Shown here: positions 1 to 11,998 of the stretch, in pieces
How the letters are laid out: every line of letters begins with the position of its first letter
How positions within the stretch are numbered: the first letter of the stretch is position 1
Assembly: GCF_020740795.1 (NCBI RefSeq)
Contig: NC_067290.1
Span: forward strand, 19,539,001 to 19,603,000
Length of the DNA: 64,000 bases
Reading direction: 5' to 3'
From: Apus apus
Lineage: Eukaryota; Chordata; Aves; Apodiformes; Apodidae
Position numbers and translations under genes: made by a program
Notes under the pieces: generated by a model
What the model was told of the DNA's origin: nothing
The model's input: the letters and a program-made list of their open reading frames with translations, nothing else
The model's database searches: none

Positions 1-3000
1 TTTCTCAGGGTGGAGAGGTCTTCAACAGTGGGAGATTATCAGCATCTCTCGGGTAGTATCTAGATATCAGAATAAGATGGCCAGAAGTGAAACAAAGAGG
101 ACAGGTTTGTGTGCCCCAGTAACAAAACCCAGTGCACTGGGATGCTGATCACAGAATCATAACTTCATTATTCTGTCTGTCAGATTCTGGTCTGTCACCC
201 TTTCCTGTAAGTGAGGGTAATGCTGTAATTTTGATTATGAAGAGAACACAAATAGGTGGATGTAAGGTGGAGTGAGGGAATCTCATTCCAAGGATACGTA
301 GTTTCTATCATATGTGCAGTTTTTATTAATCTGATTTATCTGTTGGATTCTGCGTATCCTTTGGGTTTTTTTTATAAAATGTGTGTATTTGATACCCCAG
401 TGTGTTCGTTTTTGCTCTTATTTACCAGTTTTCCAGTTAAAAAACGCCTTAAACTTTAACATACAGAGACAGGACCCTGCAACTTCTCCACTTCTTATCA
501 AGCCCTGATGTTTCAACCATAAGTCACCTAGAAATCAAGAATAGCCAAACCAAATTCATTTTGTTGCCTTGAGTCATTCAAGCAGCTTTCAAAAGCACTG
601 ATGCACTCTGATGTACTCAGTGTTCCAGTCTGATTTCAATCTCATAAAAATGAAGACTTACTCCCCTGAAACGTGCAGATTGCCAGGGGTGAGAAGGGAA
701 TGAAGATGAGCATCAAACCCTCGGAGTAAAAATCTGCCCACTCATGGCTTGTTGGAGAACTGCTCTCTGCAGTCACCCTGCTCCCTTTAATTACGTGATG
801 ATCTGATATTCAGCTGTACTTCTCTGTACATGAATATATTACATTCTGGACAAATAGGTTCTCTTGGGAAGTGTAAATGGAGATGTGTAAATTGTAGTAA
901 GGCATAAATGAAAAACCCAGCAGATTTCTTCCCCATTCCACAGCCCCCTGCAGCTGATACAGTTCTCCATGCCTGTCTCTCTCTCTCTTTTCTTTATGGC
1001 ACCTTCTTGGCTCAGGTACAAGATATGGGGATTTCTACCTTTCTAGAAAATGCAGTATGAAAAAACAGACTTACTTTTCATTTGTTGACTGCAATTCACT
1101 GCACTGGTTCATTTGTTCCCTAAGAGATCCCGTATCATCTGCCAGCAGCCAAACCTGTGTAACTCTTTGTCACCACAGAGCAGTGAGAGGTGGGGGGGAC
1201 CTCCAGATCCGTGGCACAACACCCCAGTCTGCTGGCCAAGGCTGGGGTCCTGGAAGCTGCTGGGTGGGCTACATTGAGGGGAAACACCTGGGAAATGCAA
1301 TCACTTGACTTTCTGGGGTTATTTTTTACATCAAGTATGACCACACATTCAAAACAATTTGATACCCACTGTGCTTTGTGAAGAGCTTTGAGATTTATGA
1401 ACGGAAAGTAATAAATAAAGCCAAGTAATACATCTCTTAATACAGAGATGTGCTTAGACAATATGGAAATGAGATGGGAGAGCAGAAAATGTGACAGCTA
1501 AGTAGATAAACATGGACTTGTGTTTTCATTTACAGAGACCTTTAGTATATAAATGCTAATTATTTACTACATGATAGGTTTCTGAATTCCAGAGAGAGAC
1601 TTCACCAATTTGATGTATTAAACAAGTGTCTATTGATAGAGCACTTCTTAATGCACAGTCTCAAATATTTTGAAAGACTGCTGTGGATCCCACAGCTATT
1701 TGTTTCACTTGAGATGCCAGATTGCATCAGTCAGGTTATTCCCATTAAGGACTGAGTCCAAGCACACTCTCTACCACACCTTACTTGACAAGCCATATTT
1801 TTTTATTACAGGGAGGCAAATCTGTTTCCTGTTCCAACATCACCTGCAAAAATCTGGGCTTGAAACAATTTTTATTTTACTTACCACCATAAATGCTTGT
1901 CTGAAGTAGATTTGCAGACAACCAGTAAAGCCTGAAGTATTTACTAAACCTGCTAGAGAAGTACATCAAGGTGTTCCCAGCTTTTTGTATTTCATTCCTA
2001 TTTGATCTTCCTTTACCTGCAGATTTTCTTAAATCAGTCACTGCTGGGCAAGAAAGACCCTGAGGCAACAGCTTTAGGGACTGGCTAGAGTGGAGGTGTA
2101 CCTGGTTTCCTCCTTTTCCCCTGGATCCAGCTGTGATCCTTCTCTCCCCATCCTCACTCTGCTAAGGCACATCCTGATTACTCAGAGATACCGCTTGGAG
2201 GTTACATCAATGTTTTCCATAAAAAAGAAAAGTCTTCCCTCCCCGTGACAGCAGCATTGCAGTATTTGTCACTGGAAAATCCCTGCCTGGGCTGGCAGGC
2301 TCAGCTCTCCCCGCTCTGTGCCTCAGCTCCCTCTTCTTCCCAGGTAACACAACAGCTCTGTTGTGTTAAGGGACCAGGGGAGAAAATAGGAACAATTTCC
2401 TGCAGCTCACAGAATAGCTATGAAAACATCTCTGGCTGTCCATGCATGTGAACAAAAGAGCAACTAAATCTAGAAAAGAGTGGGAATAAAGGGAACTGCT
2501 CCCTCAGTGAAAGAGCTTGGGAAGGAGGGGAAGAAAGGTGGGCTACTGGGCAGACTGGGGAGGGGGTCTCAGCAAAGAGCTGACTGTGTCTGGCAGTTAC
2601 AGAAGCACCTGCCATGGTGTCTGGTCATGGCTTTCCACAAGAGAGAGGTGAGGAAGAGCAGACCTTGGAGTGATAATTGTTTTCAGTTTTGTAGGTTTCT
2701 CCTTCTGTAAAATTATAAGGAGCTTTTCAAGATCTGAGTATTAAAACCCCACTGGGCCTGTGTTCCTGGACGAGTGTGCCTGGGGTTTATTTTTTCTATT
2801 CTGTTACATCTCTCTTACTCTAAAAACTTTTTTCCCCAGTTTCCCACGTTTACTTCATCTTTACTAATCTTTAAAATCCATTTTGTATAATTCTATTCTG
2901 CCAGTCCCCTCTCTGGTATTTTTTTTTTGCTTGTGCTTGATCCCTCAGTAACTTTTTGGGCTAGGAGAGTTTAATTTGCTTTGTCTGTTGGCTTTTGCTT

Positions 3001-5998
3001 GTGGATTCAGAAAGAGTTAAAATGCCTAACTGCCTATTGGTAAGTTCATAAGCCTGACTGCTTTACTGGTGTCCTGGAGGGTGTTTGCATTTGGCATTCT
3101 TGTCCTTGTAAAATGTAAACATGGTTAATAGGGAAATCGTGGTCTTGCCTTGTAGAGATGCTAATAGAAGTGGCATCACTTGCCAGGAGATATTCTAATT
3201 TATGGCTATCTTTAAAGAACATACTTGCCAATTAGTGTCTTTATTAGAATACTTACTTTTATCATTTGAAAATATGGCTCTTAATTGGGACTGGCTTTGC
3301 CTAAGGGAGAAACATTTGTTAATAAATAAATGAATAAACGAAACCTCTCCATCAGTACCCGCAGAGGGAACCCGCTTGTATCACGCAGGCACCCTCACAG
3401 ATCGTGTTACTCAGTATTCTTAAACTTGCTCAATTATTGAGAAAGACAATTTCATCTAACATTACGTTGTCTTGCTGGGAAAAATATAGGCAGGATATTG
3501 GAATTTGCTTGTTTATTAAAGCAAGTAGCTCATTAGGCATAATTGAGGTAGAAGATACAGAAGCATTAAATTTTCATGCCACATCGTCAGCCTGATAAAG
3601 GCAAAAGAACCATAGTTGCTCTATTAGTACATTGATCAAGTTAACGTAATTAAGGTGCCAATTTTATTAGAATCTGAAGATGAGGAGTGCTTGGTGTTTT
3701 TCACTTTAGAATAGAACTCTAAAATGTAGTAAATAATGCATTAAAAAAAATAGACATTACTGGGACTGAAAACCCCACTTTTTAGCCCAGGGACAGATAT
3801 GAACCAGAATCTGGTGAAGACAGGTGCCATGGGGACATTGCAGTGTCCTGTGCTTGTCATGACTTTGTCATTGTGTTTCCTTCCCCAAAGGATGGTGAGA
3901 AATGAGAGCAAAGCCAGTTACAGGAAGGGGATCTCTTGCCCCAAACCAGCCACGTTAAATATACATATATGTGTATTTATATGCAGACCTATCCAGCTGC
4001 ACATGTCCCTGCTTCTGTCCTAAGAGGTGGGGTGTTCTCAGCTGCCTCTGACAGGTACCAGAAGGTGGGCAAGTGACATCTCTCCCATGTCCTGCCACCT
4101 GATCCCACAACATGCTGTGGTCAAATTACTCTCAATACATGACTGTGGGAGTGGAGAACAGTCTTAAGGTGGCTTTCAGCTTCTCTGCCAGAAGTATGAG
4201 ATCTGGTCCTTAGAAAAACAGGGAGGCTGGCAGAAAACTCTTTCCTTTATCAGTGTGATCTCCCTTCGATATTTAACCACAAACAAATGATTCCCTAACA
4301 CACCAAGTGGATCTACTTTAAAATAAATAAATAAAAGCCAACAAATTAGGTTAGCAGGCAAGTCATCAAATCAGCAGTGCTATATTCAGAGAACATAGCA
4401 TTGTGCCTCACAAATTATCTCCCAATCCCACCTGCTCTCAGATCTTTATAGCCTGGCTATCTGCTCCACTACGATTGCTCGATGGAAAATAAACAGATGG
4501 GGTTGCAAAAAATCCAAAGGAATAAATGGGGTAGAAACTGCCTCGAGCCTTTTGAACAGCATCAGGGCAGCTTTTCTCTTTTCAAGGATTTTTTCTTCCC
4601 CCATTTGAAAAATAAACCTGCTGGAACACAAGATAGGATTTGCTTTAATTTTCAACTACATGAAAACACACACACACAATAACAGAAGTGTTTCAGATGC
4701 TTTTGGGCAGAGAGAAACTCTGCTTGATTCCACGGACTTTCCTGCCGTTTTTAAGCTGGTAATTGTCTGATCAATATTGCTATTCAAAACTTATATGAAA
4801 ATGTGTGAAACTTTCTAAGGACAGAGAACATATAGATTCCTTTGCTGTGCTGCAGGATTCGGCAGCAGTGATTGCAGTAATTAGGCTGCTTTTCAAATAA
4901 AGGCCAGTCCCATGGATACATGACTAAGATAAATTATGCCCTGGGTAAGCTTGTATTTTCCTGGATGTGCTTCTCCCTTCTGTGTTCACATTCACGTAAG
5001 GAAAGCCTGAGTAAACACCTTTTCTTTTCCTCCTCACACCCTGTGATACATCTGTGTCCTGTCCTAGGCAGGAGTGTGTTTTTCCCATCCTTAGTCTGGA
5101 TGTCCTACCTCAGTGGTGACCTTACATTTGCCCTGTAGAAAAATACTCTGTTCTTGTTGATAAATTTTTCACCGATAGATTTTTTTACAGAATGAAATGA
5201 GAAAAATAAAGAAAAAATCATGATTTTTTTTTTTTTTGCAGTTAATGGAATCCAGATTTTAGACCAAAAAGCAAGCAATTTTTTTTTAAAAAAAGGCAAA
5301 CCGAGAAAAGAATGCTCTGACTTTTTAAAAGCCTTTTCAGTTATTTTAAAATCATCTTATTTAAAGCTTATCTTAATAATTTCTTGCCAATATCAAGGAA
5401 GAGAATACAGAACAATGAAGCAATTATTTATTATATTGTTATGTGGATATGTAAAACTGGCACCATCTTTGCTCATCAGCAGGAATTTGAGCAGAGAAGT
5501 TGAATATTTTGATTTTTGTGGACTCAGGTGTCAGCAGAGCCCAAGTCATTGAATTGAGGCATGCTCATGCCTGAGCTTGGACAACAAGTCATGGTCCCCA
5601 TCACACTGAGTGGGGACATTGTCCAAGGATCATCTCTCTGTGAGAGCCACAAAGAGAGGCAGGCAGGGAGCTGGGTGACTAACTGAAGCTTTACCCACTG
5701 GAGTCTGACTTTAATCTGGCTGCTCATGAGTCAATAGCCATAACATAAAAAAAAACACTGAGATCTTCACTGTTGTGGGGGATTAGTCAGAGTGAAAGTC
5801 CTAGTGCTGGTACAAGGGTAGTCACTGTGCTCATCTTGTGTTCAAAGGGCAAGTTTCATCCTATGGACATAAAACTCTGCTGGAATAGTTACTGGGAGGA
5901 GTTTTGCCAGTGTGGAAAGAGTGGGGTGGTCTGGGATTGATGTCTCCCTGGAGGTCTGGTGCCATCACAGCAATGGATGGAGGCAGCTGAAGGTCAGA
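1..5998. other. non-coding DNA, no gene recognised
   Basis: AT-rich, stop-dense sequence on both strands. Open frames are short (the longest is about 110 codons) and none resembles a protein family I know. It contains a short AC run at 4666-4678 and a 14-base T run at 5224-5237. The part around 3290-3690 is AT-rich with few simple repeats and has the texture of a conserved non-coding element. This is intergenic or intronic sequence; which of the two cannot be told from the window alone. Confidence 0.7.
5224..5237 (+). repeat. poly-T tract
   Basis: A run of 14 T followed by GCAG. It resembles a polypyrimidine tract plus 3' splice acceptor, but no plausible donor follows nearby, so I treat it as simple sequence. 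Confidence 0.6.
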
Positions 5999-6332
5999 CA
6001 GGCAATTTAGCACCTCAGTCCCCCATGTGGGAGGACATTTCTGGACTCACGTGGGTACAAGTGAGGAGCTGCTGATTGGCCTTGTTGAAGCTCAGATCAT
6101 TAACATTAGCCCAATTATCTAATCTGTCCAAGTCTCTGCAGAGCCTCCCTATCCTCATGCAGATCAACACAACACTCTCGCCCAGCTTGGTGTCATCTGC
6201 AAACTTACTGATCATACACTCTATGTCCTTATCGAGATCATCAATAAAGACACTAAACAGAAAGGGTCCCAATGCTGAGCCCTCAGGAACACCATTTGTG
6301 ACCAGCCCCGGCTGGATTTGACTCCAGCCCAA
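5999..6332 (-). mobile_element. CR1-type LINE fragment, part of the reverse transcriptase
   Basis: On the minus strand one frame stays open for about 105 codons and reads like the central reverse-transcriptase domain of a CR1 (chicken repeat 1) ORF2. A GVPEGSALGP block (motif before the palm, usually GVPQGSVLGP) is followed by FIDDLDKDIEC and then FADDTKLG, which holds the catalytic ADD of the xADD box, and by RDLDRLDNW. Only this portion of the roughly 900-residue protein is present. The endonuclease, the remaining RT motifs and the 3' UTR are not visible on either side, so the copy is dead. The frame opens at TTG, not ATG. The intact frame suggests moderate age. An LTR element carrying CR1-derived sequence is a less likely alternative. 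Confidence 0.8.
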
Positions 6333-8782
6333 TCATGTAACGAGTTTAGGAATAATAAGTCATACAATCCATAAGGGTGTCTGTGTGATGGAATTTAGCA
6401 CAAACCACAAAAAGCCTTGACATAATGACTCACAGACTTGGCTTTTCAGAATCTGTTCCCTGCATATGTTGATGGTCGTAGGTTTTTTTCCATAAAATAT
6501 CAAGTCTTAGTGAAAGAAAATAGTGCTTCACAAGAGAGTCTGCCCACTGTGTATAGCAAGAGATGTGTGCTGCATAAGGACCTCAGTCTAAGGAACCACA
6601 GTTCCCAAAGCCCCATTAATTTAAAAATGCACCAAATGTTTACTGTTATTATCTGAAATGGTTTTTTTTCACCCTTTTTGAACCCCATGACCTTATGGAA
6701 TTAGTTTGTTTGAAAGAGGCCCCAAGAAAATGAATAAAAGCTAAAAGTGACAAATTATGTTGATCCTTTTCAACTTTAAAGTGTTTGAATCAGAAGCTGC
6801 CACACAGCTCTGCTCAAGGTCCTTATGTTTTTTTTGATGGGAAACATGTTTTGATTCAGGAATTATTCCGAGGGTTCATTAACATGTAAATTGCTCCACG
6901 AGGAAATCTAAAGGAGATTGAGTCCAAAGGTATGTAAAATATTCAAATGTAATTGGGGTTCAAGCCCTACATCTCTGTTTCTGCCTGAGCCGTTCAGACA
7001 GGGGAAGGGTTTTCCATCCTTCTCCCTGAAAGCCAGCAGAACTGCTCGTTGCACAGTGTGCCTCCAAAAGCAGTGCTGAGGCATGAAGTTCAGTGGATAA
7101 TTATAAATTAGCAGAGGTAGAGGATTCAGGGAGTGGGGCTGGAGTGAGCACCTGGAGCCAGTATGTGCACACAACTTTGTGCTCTGCTGAGTCCAGCTCC
7201 GTGCTCCTTGCACAAACCTGGTGGAAATCTCTTTGCTGGTGCAAAATGGAAAATGCAATCTTCTTAGAAAATATTATGCCTCCTATTACCTTTGATAGAT
7301 CTCCCATGGAATTTTTTTACAGTTAAGTGTAAATCACATGGGGATGAGTGAAATCAGTTCTTGTAAAGGCAGCATATGCAGAAGGAGTAAATCAAGGCAG
7401 ATGCAATCGCTGCTGTTGTCATAATGTGTCTCCTGCGTGAAGCGGAGTGAGGAGGGATAAATAATCCCCTGGCTATGATTGCACCTGTGTGATGTCATGC
7501 TGCCTGTCACTGGCAACTGACAGCTCAGAGCAAAGCAGCTACTGGGGAATATTTAATGACAAGCAGGGTAGTTGTTGGGGCAGCTCCTACTGCCCCATAT
7601 TAACACACAGGAACACACTGAGCCAAGGCAGCTGTAGGAACATCCCTGAAGACCAACCTTCAGTGTGTGAAAATAAAGATGTACTTTGGATGCGCTCATG
7701 CCCAAGTGTCTATTGCAGCTGAAGGAGCAATTCAACATTTATTCTCTTACTCTGTGCCCACCTCCATGGAGCATGGCAAGCTGCCATCCTGGGCTGAGCC
7801 CCTAAAAAGTCCCCCCTTTCCATCATTGTTTGTGGAGCCCCTTGCCCAGGAGCCGGTGGAGGGAGCCCTCACAGGCCCCTTGCACAGCAGCAAAGGATGG
7901 AGGCTTCAGGACCATGCATCTTGCCTTCCCCACCATGTACCAGCCTAGTCTTTGCAAATTATTTAAACTACTTGAGTTCTGTAAAGTCCTGCCTGTAAAG
8001 TGAGCAAAATTACTCCTTGCCTGCACATATAGGGAGAAAATACTCTGCTAGTGACTGGGGTGTTTTGGGACCTCCAATCCAATGGAGATAGCTAGGATGA
8101 GCAAGTATCTCTGCCCAAATTTCTTAGCTTCCTTATGGACATGCAAACTCAGTGGTACCCAACTGCTGGTGCCCATCAACCCAGTTCTGCCTGTGGGCTG
8201 GTGGCAGGGCCAGCAGGGACACATGGCTGTGTGCAGCACACACCACTCTCACTGCCTGGAAACCTGCTCCAGATTGCTGTAACAAAGTGATGAATCCTCT
8301 GTTTAGTAGTTTCTGAATTTATTTTCAGCTGCTTTCCATCTTAGTGTTTCCATAATTTACTGTTATTAACATCTGATTAATCTGGTGTTGTAAAGCTGAA
8401 TCCATGCACACCAAATATTAGGTGCTTCATTCTGCACAGTGTCAGTTTTCAGTGCTGTCACTTTCATAATGTGAAAAGTATTTGAATAATTATAACACAT
8501 ACATTAGCATAATGACAGGTCCTGTTTATAGCAGGATACTTTTGAGGAACAGACTTTCAATAATCACTTCTCTTTTTCTGCAGTACTGTCTGTAGAAATA
8601 TTTTATTAGTCTAATTAGGGCAGGCAGTGAAAAGATCACCTTTGATCCAGTTTAGAAATATGAAAGATCAAGAAAGGAACTTTCCAAATGAGCACAACCT
8701 TCACCCCAAATTTAACCACCCATTTTAACTCTTCCTTTACTGTCTCAAAGGATAGGTTGTACAGGTGAACTGGTGACAGGCT

Positions 8783-8826
8783 GCTGTCACCTGCTGTAGC
8801 TGGTGCTGTCACCTGCTGTAGCTGGT
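8783..8826. repeat. 22-bp tandem duplication, two perfect copies
   Basis: The 22-base unit GCTGTCACCTGCTGTAGCTGGT occurs twice head to tail with no mismatch. CTG- and GGTG-rich flanks suggest slippage in a locally repetitive stretch. Perfect identity implies a recent duplication. Confidence 0.85.
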
Positions 8827-8969
8827 GCTCGCACCAGACTATTGTCCAGTGTCTGTCCTCGTGTGTTACAAACCCTCCTGCTCAGCCAAGGTCACACAGA
8901 CCTTTGCTTATTTGCTGCATAAGTGCTGGTCAAGCAAATTAAAGAACAAATAAATGCACCTCATTTATC

Positions 8970-9490
8970 TTGAGGTTTTGCACTTTGTCTCCCTGAGTGC
9001 TGCAGTTCTGGTCACCCCTTCCAGAAGGTTGATGTGCACCAAAGCAGGCACAGAGAAGGGCTGCCTGGGGGATGTGGGCACTGGATGACAGATCCTGCAA
9101 GAGGAAACCAAGAGAGCAAAGTGTAGTTGGGTAACCAAAGGTTGGCTGCAGGCAGGTGGGAGGGGTACAGCTGCTTCCTCTCAACATCCCACAGGGTAGG
9201 TGGTGTTGACCCAGAGTATTATATGAGTGCATAGAAATATGGGTCTGGATTTGTTGGCAGTGAAATCAGGCTGGAAATTAGACGGTATCTAAGTGTTGTA
9301 GGAATAAGATTCTGGTACGATCTTTCAATCATAAGAGGAGGCATGATGAGGTCCAACTTGTTTCCAGAGGGGGCAGTCAGAAGTCTGATCTGATCTGCAG
9401 GAGGTGCAGGTTCACAGGCTCCACCATGTAGCACGTTCCCCGAGAGCAAGTACAGGAAGGGAGAGGCACCTGGGATGGACTGGCCTCTCA
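8970..9490 (+). mobile_element. possible very diverged CR1-like remnant
   Basis: Scattered words recall the plus strand of older CR1 copies: a stretch reading GCAGTTCTGGTCACCCCTTCC, then CAGAGAAGGGC, and later GGCTGGAAATTAGACGG. The order matches CR1 3' regions, but the intervening sequence does not align by eye and the characteristic 3' tail is missing. It may instead be an ancient non-CR1 repeat or chance similarity. Confidence 0.25.
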
Positions 9491-10226
9491 ATTTTTTTCT
9501 CCCTAATTTTGTTACTGGTTGTTTGTAGGTGCATTAAAAAATATCTAACTTGATGGGAAGGATGTTCTTAAAGTGAGCACTCTCTCTGAAAAGATCAGTC
9601 CAAAGTGTCATTCTTTATTGAACCACCTGTACTGCAGATGAGTGTGCCTAGGACAATGCATGCAACATTTTAAGCCCTCAGGGTGACATGATGAGAACAT
9701 CCAAATTAAAAAAGGATAATGAAGTCTGGAATAGTAAAAGTGTTAGTAGTTACTTTTTAATGGCAGCTAATTTAGTGGCATTGTTTGGGCTGCAGTCTCA
9801 GGCTTTAACTCAACCAGCCTCAACAGTATGCTGCTGGTAGTTAACTGTTGTGTCAGCCCTCAAGAGCTACATATTGCCATTATTTTATTAATCACCACCC
9901 ATAAACCATACTTATGGAGAATTTAATTACTGGAGCCATTTGGTTTATTTACTTGTATTTAGGGGACAAGGCTTTTGAGGATGACAAGAATTATTTGTTA
10001 CTCATAGCATATGTTTTTCTGTTAAAATCTGGATTGGGCAAATTTCATTAGAGCCTTGTTACAGTATTAATGTCAATCAAGTTTCCACTTAGACTGAATC
10101 AAATTGCCATTGTGTGCATCTCTTGGTTTTAAAAAGAAGCCAGGTGAAATTCACTAGTTTGATGAAAATTCTTAAGGACACTGTGAGGACAGGAGAAAAA
10201 AAATCAGCATAAAATGTAAGGGAGAA

Positions 10227-10544
10227 TCAAAACAAAAGCTTAGTTATATGTCTTTGATATGTTGACAGTTCCAGTAGCTCAAGGTAACCTTTCTCTGTAA
10301 CGCTCTGGGGTTTCCCTTTATTACTGTCTTTTTTATTAGAAGACCAGTGCCTTTTTCTGGTGAGCAAAAACACCAAAAGCAAAAGAATCAAAGACATAAA
10401 ATGAGCCAAGGAAAGACAGGCAGTAATAACCAGAACCTCCCCTACCAAGATGAAGAGTCCGGGAAGAGGTGACAGTGGCACCGAGTCCTCCCCCCGTGCT
10501 GGGGCGGGAAGTGGTGTAGCAGGACCACGCTGTGCTGGGGGCAT
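10227..10544 (-). CDS. unrecognised 105-codon open frame with a membrane-like segment
   Basis: The frame starts at an ATG with G at -3. Residues 1-28 are proline- and alanine-rich. Residues about 29-61 form one long hydrophobic stretch (LFILVGEVLVITACL and onward to LLLLVFLL), followed at once by a basic cluster (RKRHWSSNKKDSNKGK) and a polar tail. That order, a hydrophobic span then a positive stop-transfer, is what a single-pass membrane protein shows. I recognise no family. There is no CpG island or obvious promoter beside it, and the frame could be chance. If real it would more likely be part of an exon than a complete gene. Confidence 0.12.
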   Translation of the reverse strand: MPPAQRGPATPLPAPARGEDSVPLSPLPGLFILVGEVLVITACLSLAHFMSLILLLLVFLLTRKRHWSSNKKDSNKGKPQSVTEKGYLELLELSTYQRHITKLLF

Positions 10545-11972
10545 CTCCCAGCTCAGCTGAGGTTTTCCTGAATTTTAAACAGAACAGAAGAAAACACCAA
10601 GCTCAGAGGTAACATCAGAAGCAATTAAACAGATCCCATTATCATGTACTTATGCTACATGTTTAATCCTGGAAGAAATATGAGCGCTATGTACGTGTGC
10701 AGTGTAAATGAAGTTATTGAGTAAGGGTTTCTGAGACAGGTGATGGATAGGAAGAGATCTGTGGACTGCTGTTTCCAAGCTGTTGTATTATCTGGTTGTG
10801 TAAATTATTACTATGGAGATCCTTAGTGCGCTGCTTTGGTATTTTAGTCTCTGTATTTCCATCCCTTGACCTTAAAATTAAATCAATATTTTATGCACAA
10901 AAATGTATCTGTTTAATACATTCTTGGTACACCAAACAAGTAAGCTGGAGAGCCTACAGGATTTGATTTTGTGTTTGCCCATAAAACAAACTAAATAAGA
11001 ACCAGTACCACCAAGAGAAGGTTCAAGGACTAGTACCTAACTTGGAACAATGCCATGTGTCCTCTGTTGACCGGGTGATTTATAGACCAGCTTTCCAGGC
11101 TCCTTGCACTCTACAAAGTGCCTGTGATTGCCCTGGTTTTAAACAGTTTTATTTGTACAGCCAGAACTTTGCACATATTTTTAGGAAACATTTTGAAGAT
11201 AGATTGAGGAACTTGTAAATGCTGTAAGCATAATAAGCTGTTCTCAACCCCGACAGGTAGTCTCAACACATTTGACTTTTGACAAAGATTTATTGGTTTC
11301 TTTGATTTTAGTAGGCAAGGGGATTGCTGTTCCAGTGCAGAGCCAACCCAGATACTGAAAGGTTTGCCAGAACAGAAGCCTTGCTGGCTGAACAGTAGCA
11401 CAGGTCTCATTTTGCCTAACCCTGACTTTGTAAGGCTTGAATGTACAGACTGATGGAGAGGTCAGCTTGGAAAGCTGTGCTTCCTGGATCTTTGAGTTTT
11501 GCTTTTGTGGTATCTATGGGTTGGGGCTTTTTTGGTGGGTTTTGTTTTGTTTTTTTTAATAAAGTCAATAAGACAAATAGTTGTCAACAAGCAAAACAGC
11601 AGCAGTTGAGAGGGAAAACATCCTCTCCCACGTTTTGAGCCATGACTTTATTTTTTGCATTAGGAATCTAAATGCCAATCCAAGTAAAAAGCATTTTGAA
11701 AGTGATGTTCCTGGAGCATCCTTGTGTACTGACACACTGCATCACAGGTGCAAATAATCCCAAACTCAGTAGTCTCGCTTGCAGTAATGGGAGAAATTTG
11801 CTGTGTTCACCGACCCTCAGAATTTCTCATTTCTTGCTGATGGTGTGACAGTGGAAAGTGGGTTCAATGGGCTGAAGTATAGAAATTGGAAAGGAATTAG
11901 TTCAGGACCCTAAAAGGTGTCTTAGGAAATGTAAAATAACGAGAAAGTAATTCCCAAAGGAATAGAGTCATC

Positions 11973-11998
11973 CTGTAGCTGTAGCTGTAGCTGTAGCT
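11973..11998 (+). repeat. hexamer microsatellite (CTGTAG)4
   Basis: Four perfect copies of CTGTAG and a partial fifth. Simple slippage repeat. Confidence 0.85.

Noticed and set aside
3011..3040. 30-nt segment between an AG and GTAAGT
   Set aside because: The acceptor is weak and the segment is one of several decoys found at similar frequency across the window, including around 26498-26521 on the minus strand and 40453-40489 on the plus strand.
5560..5580. Small inverted repeat AGGCAT...ATGCCT
   Set aside because: Six-base arms occur often by chance. No tRNA, microRNA precursor or other structured RNA could be supported here or elsewhere in the window.
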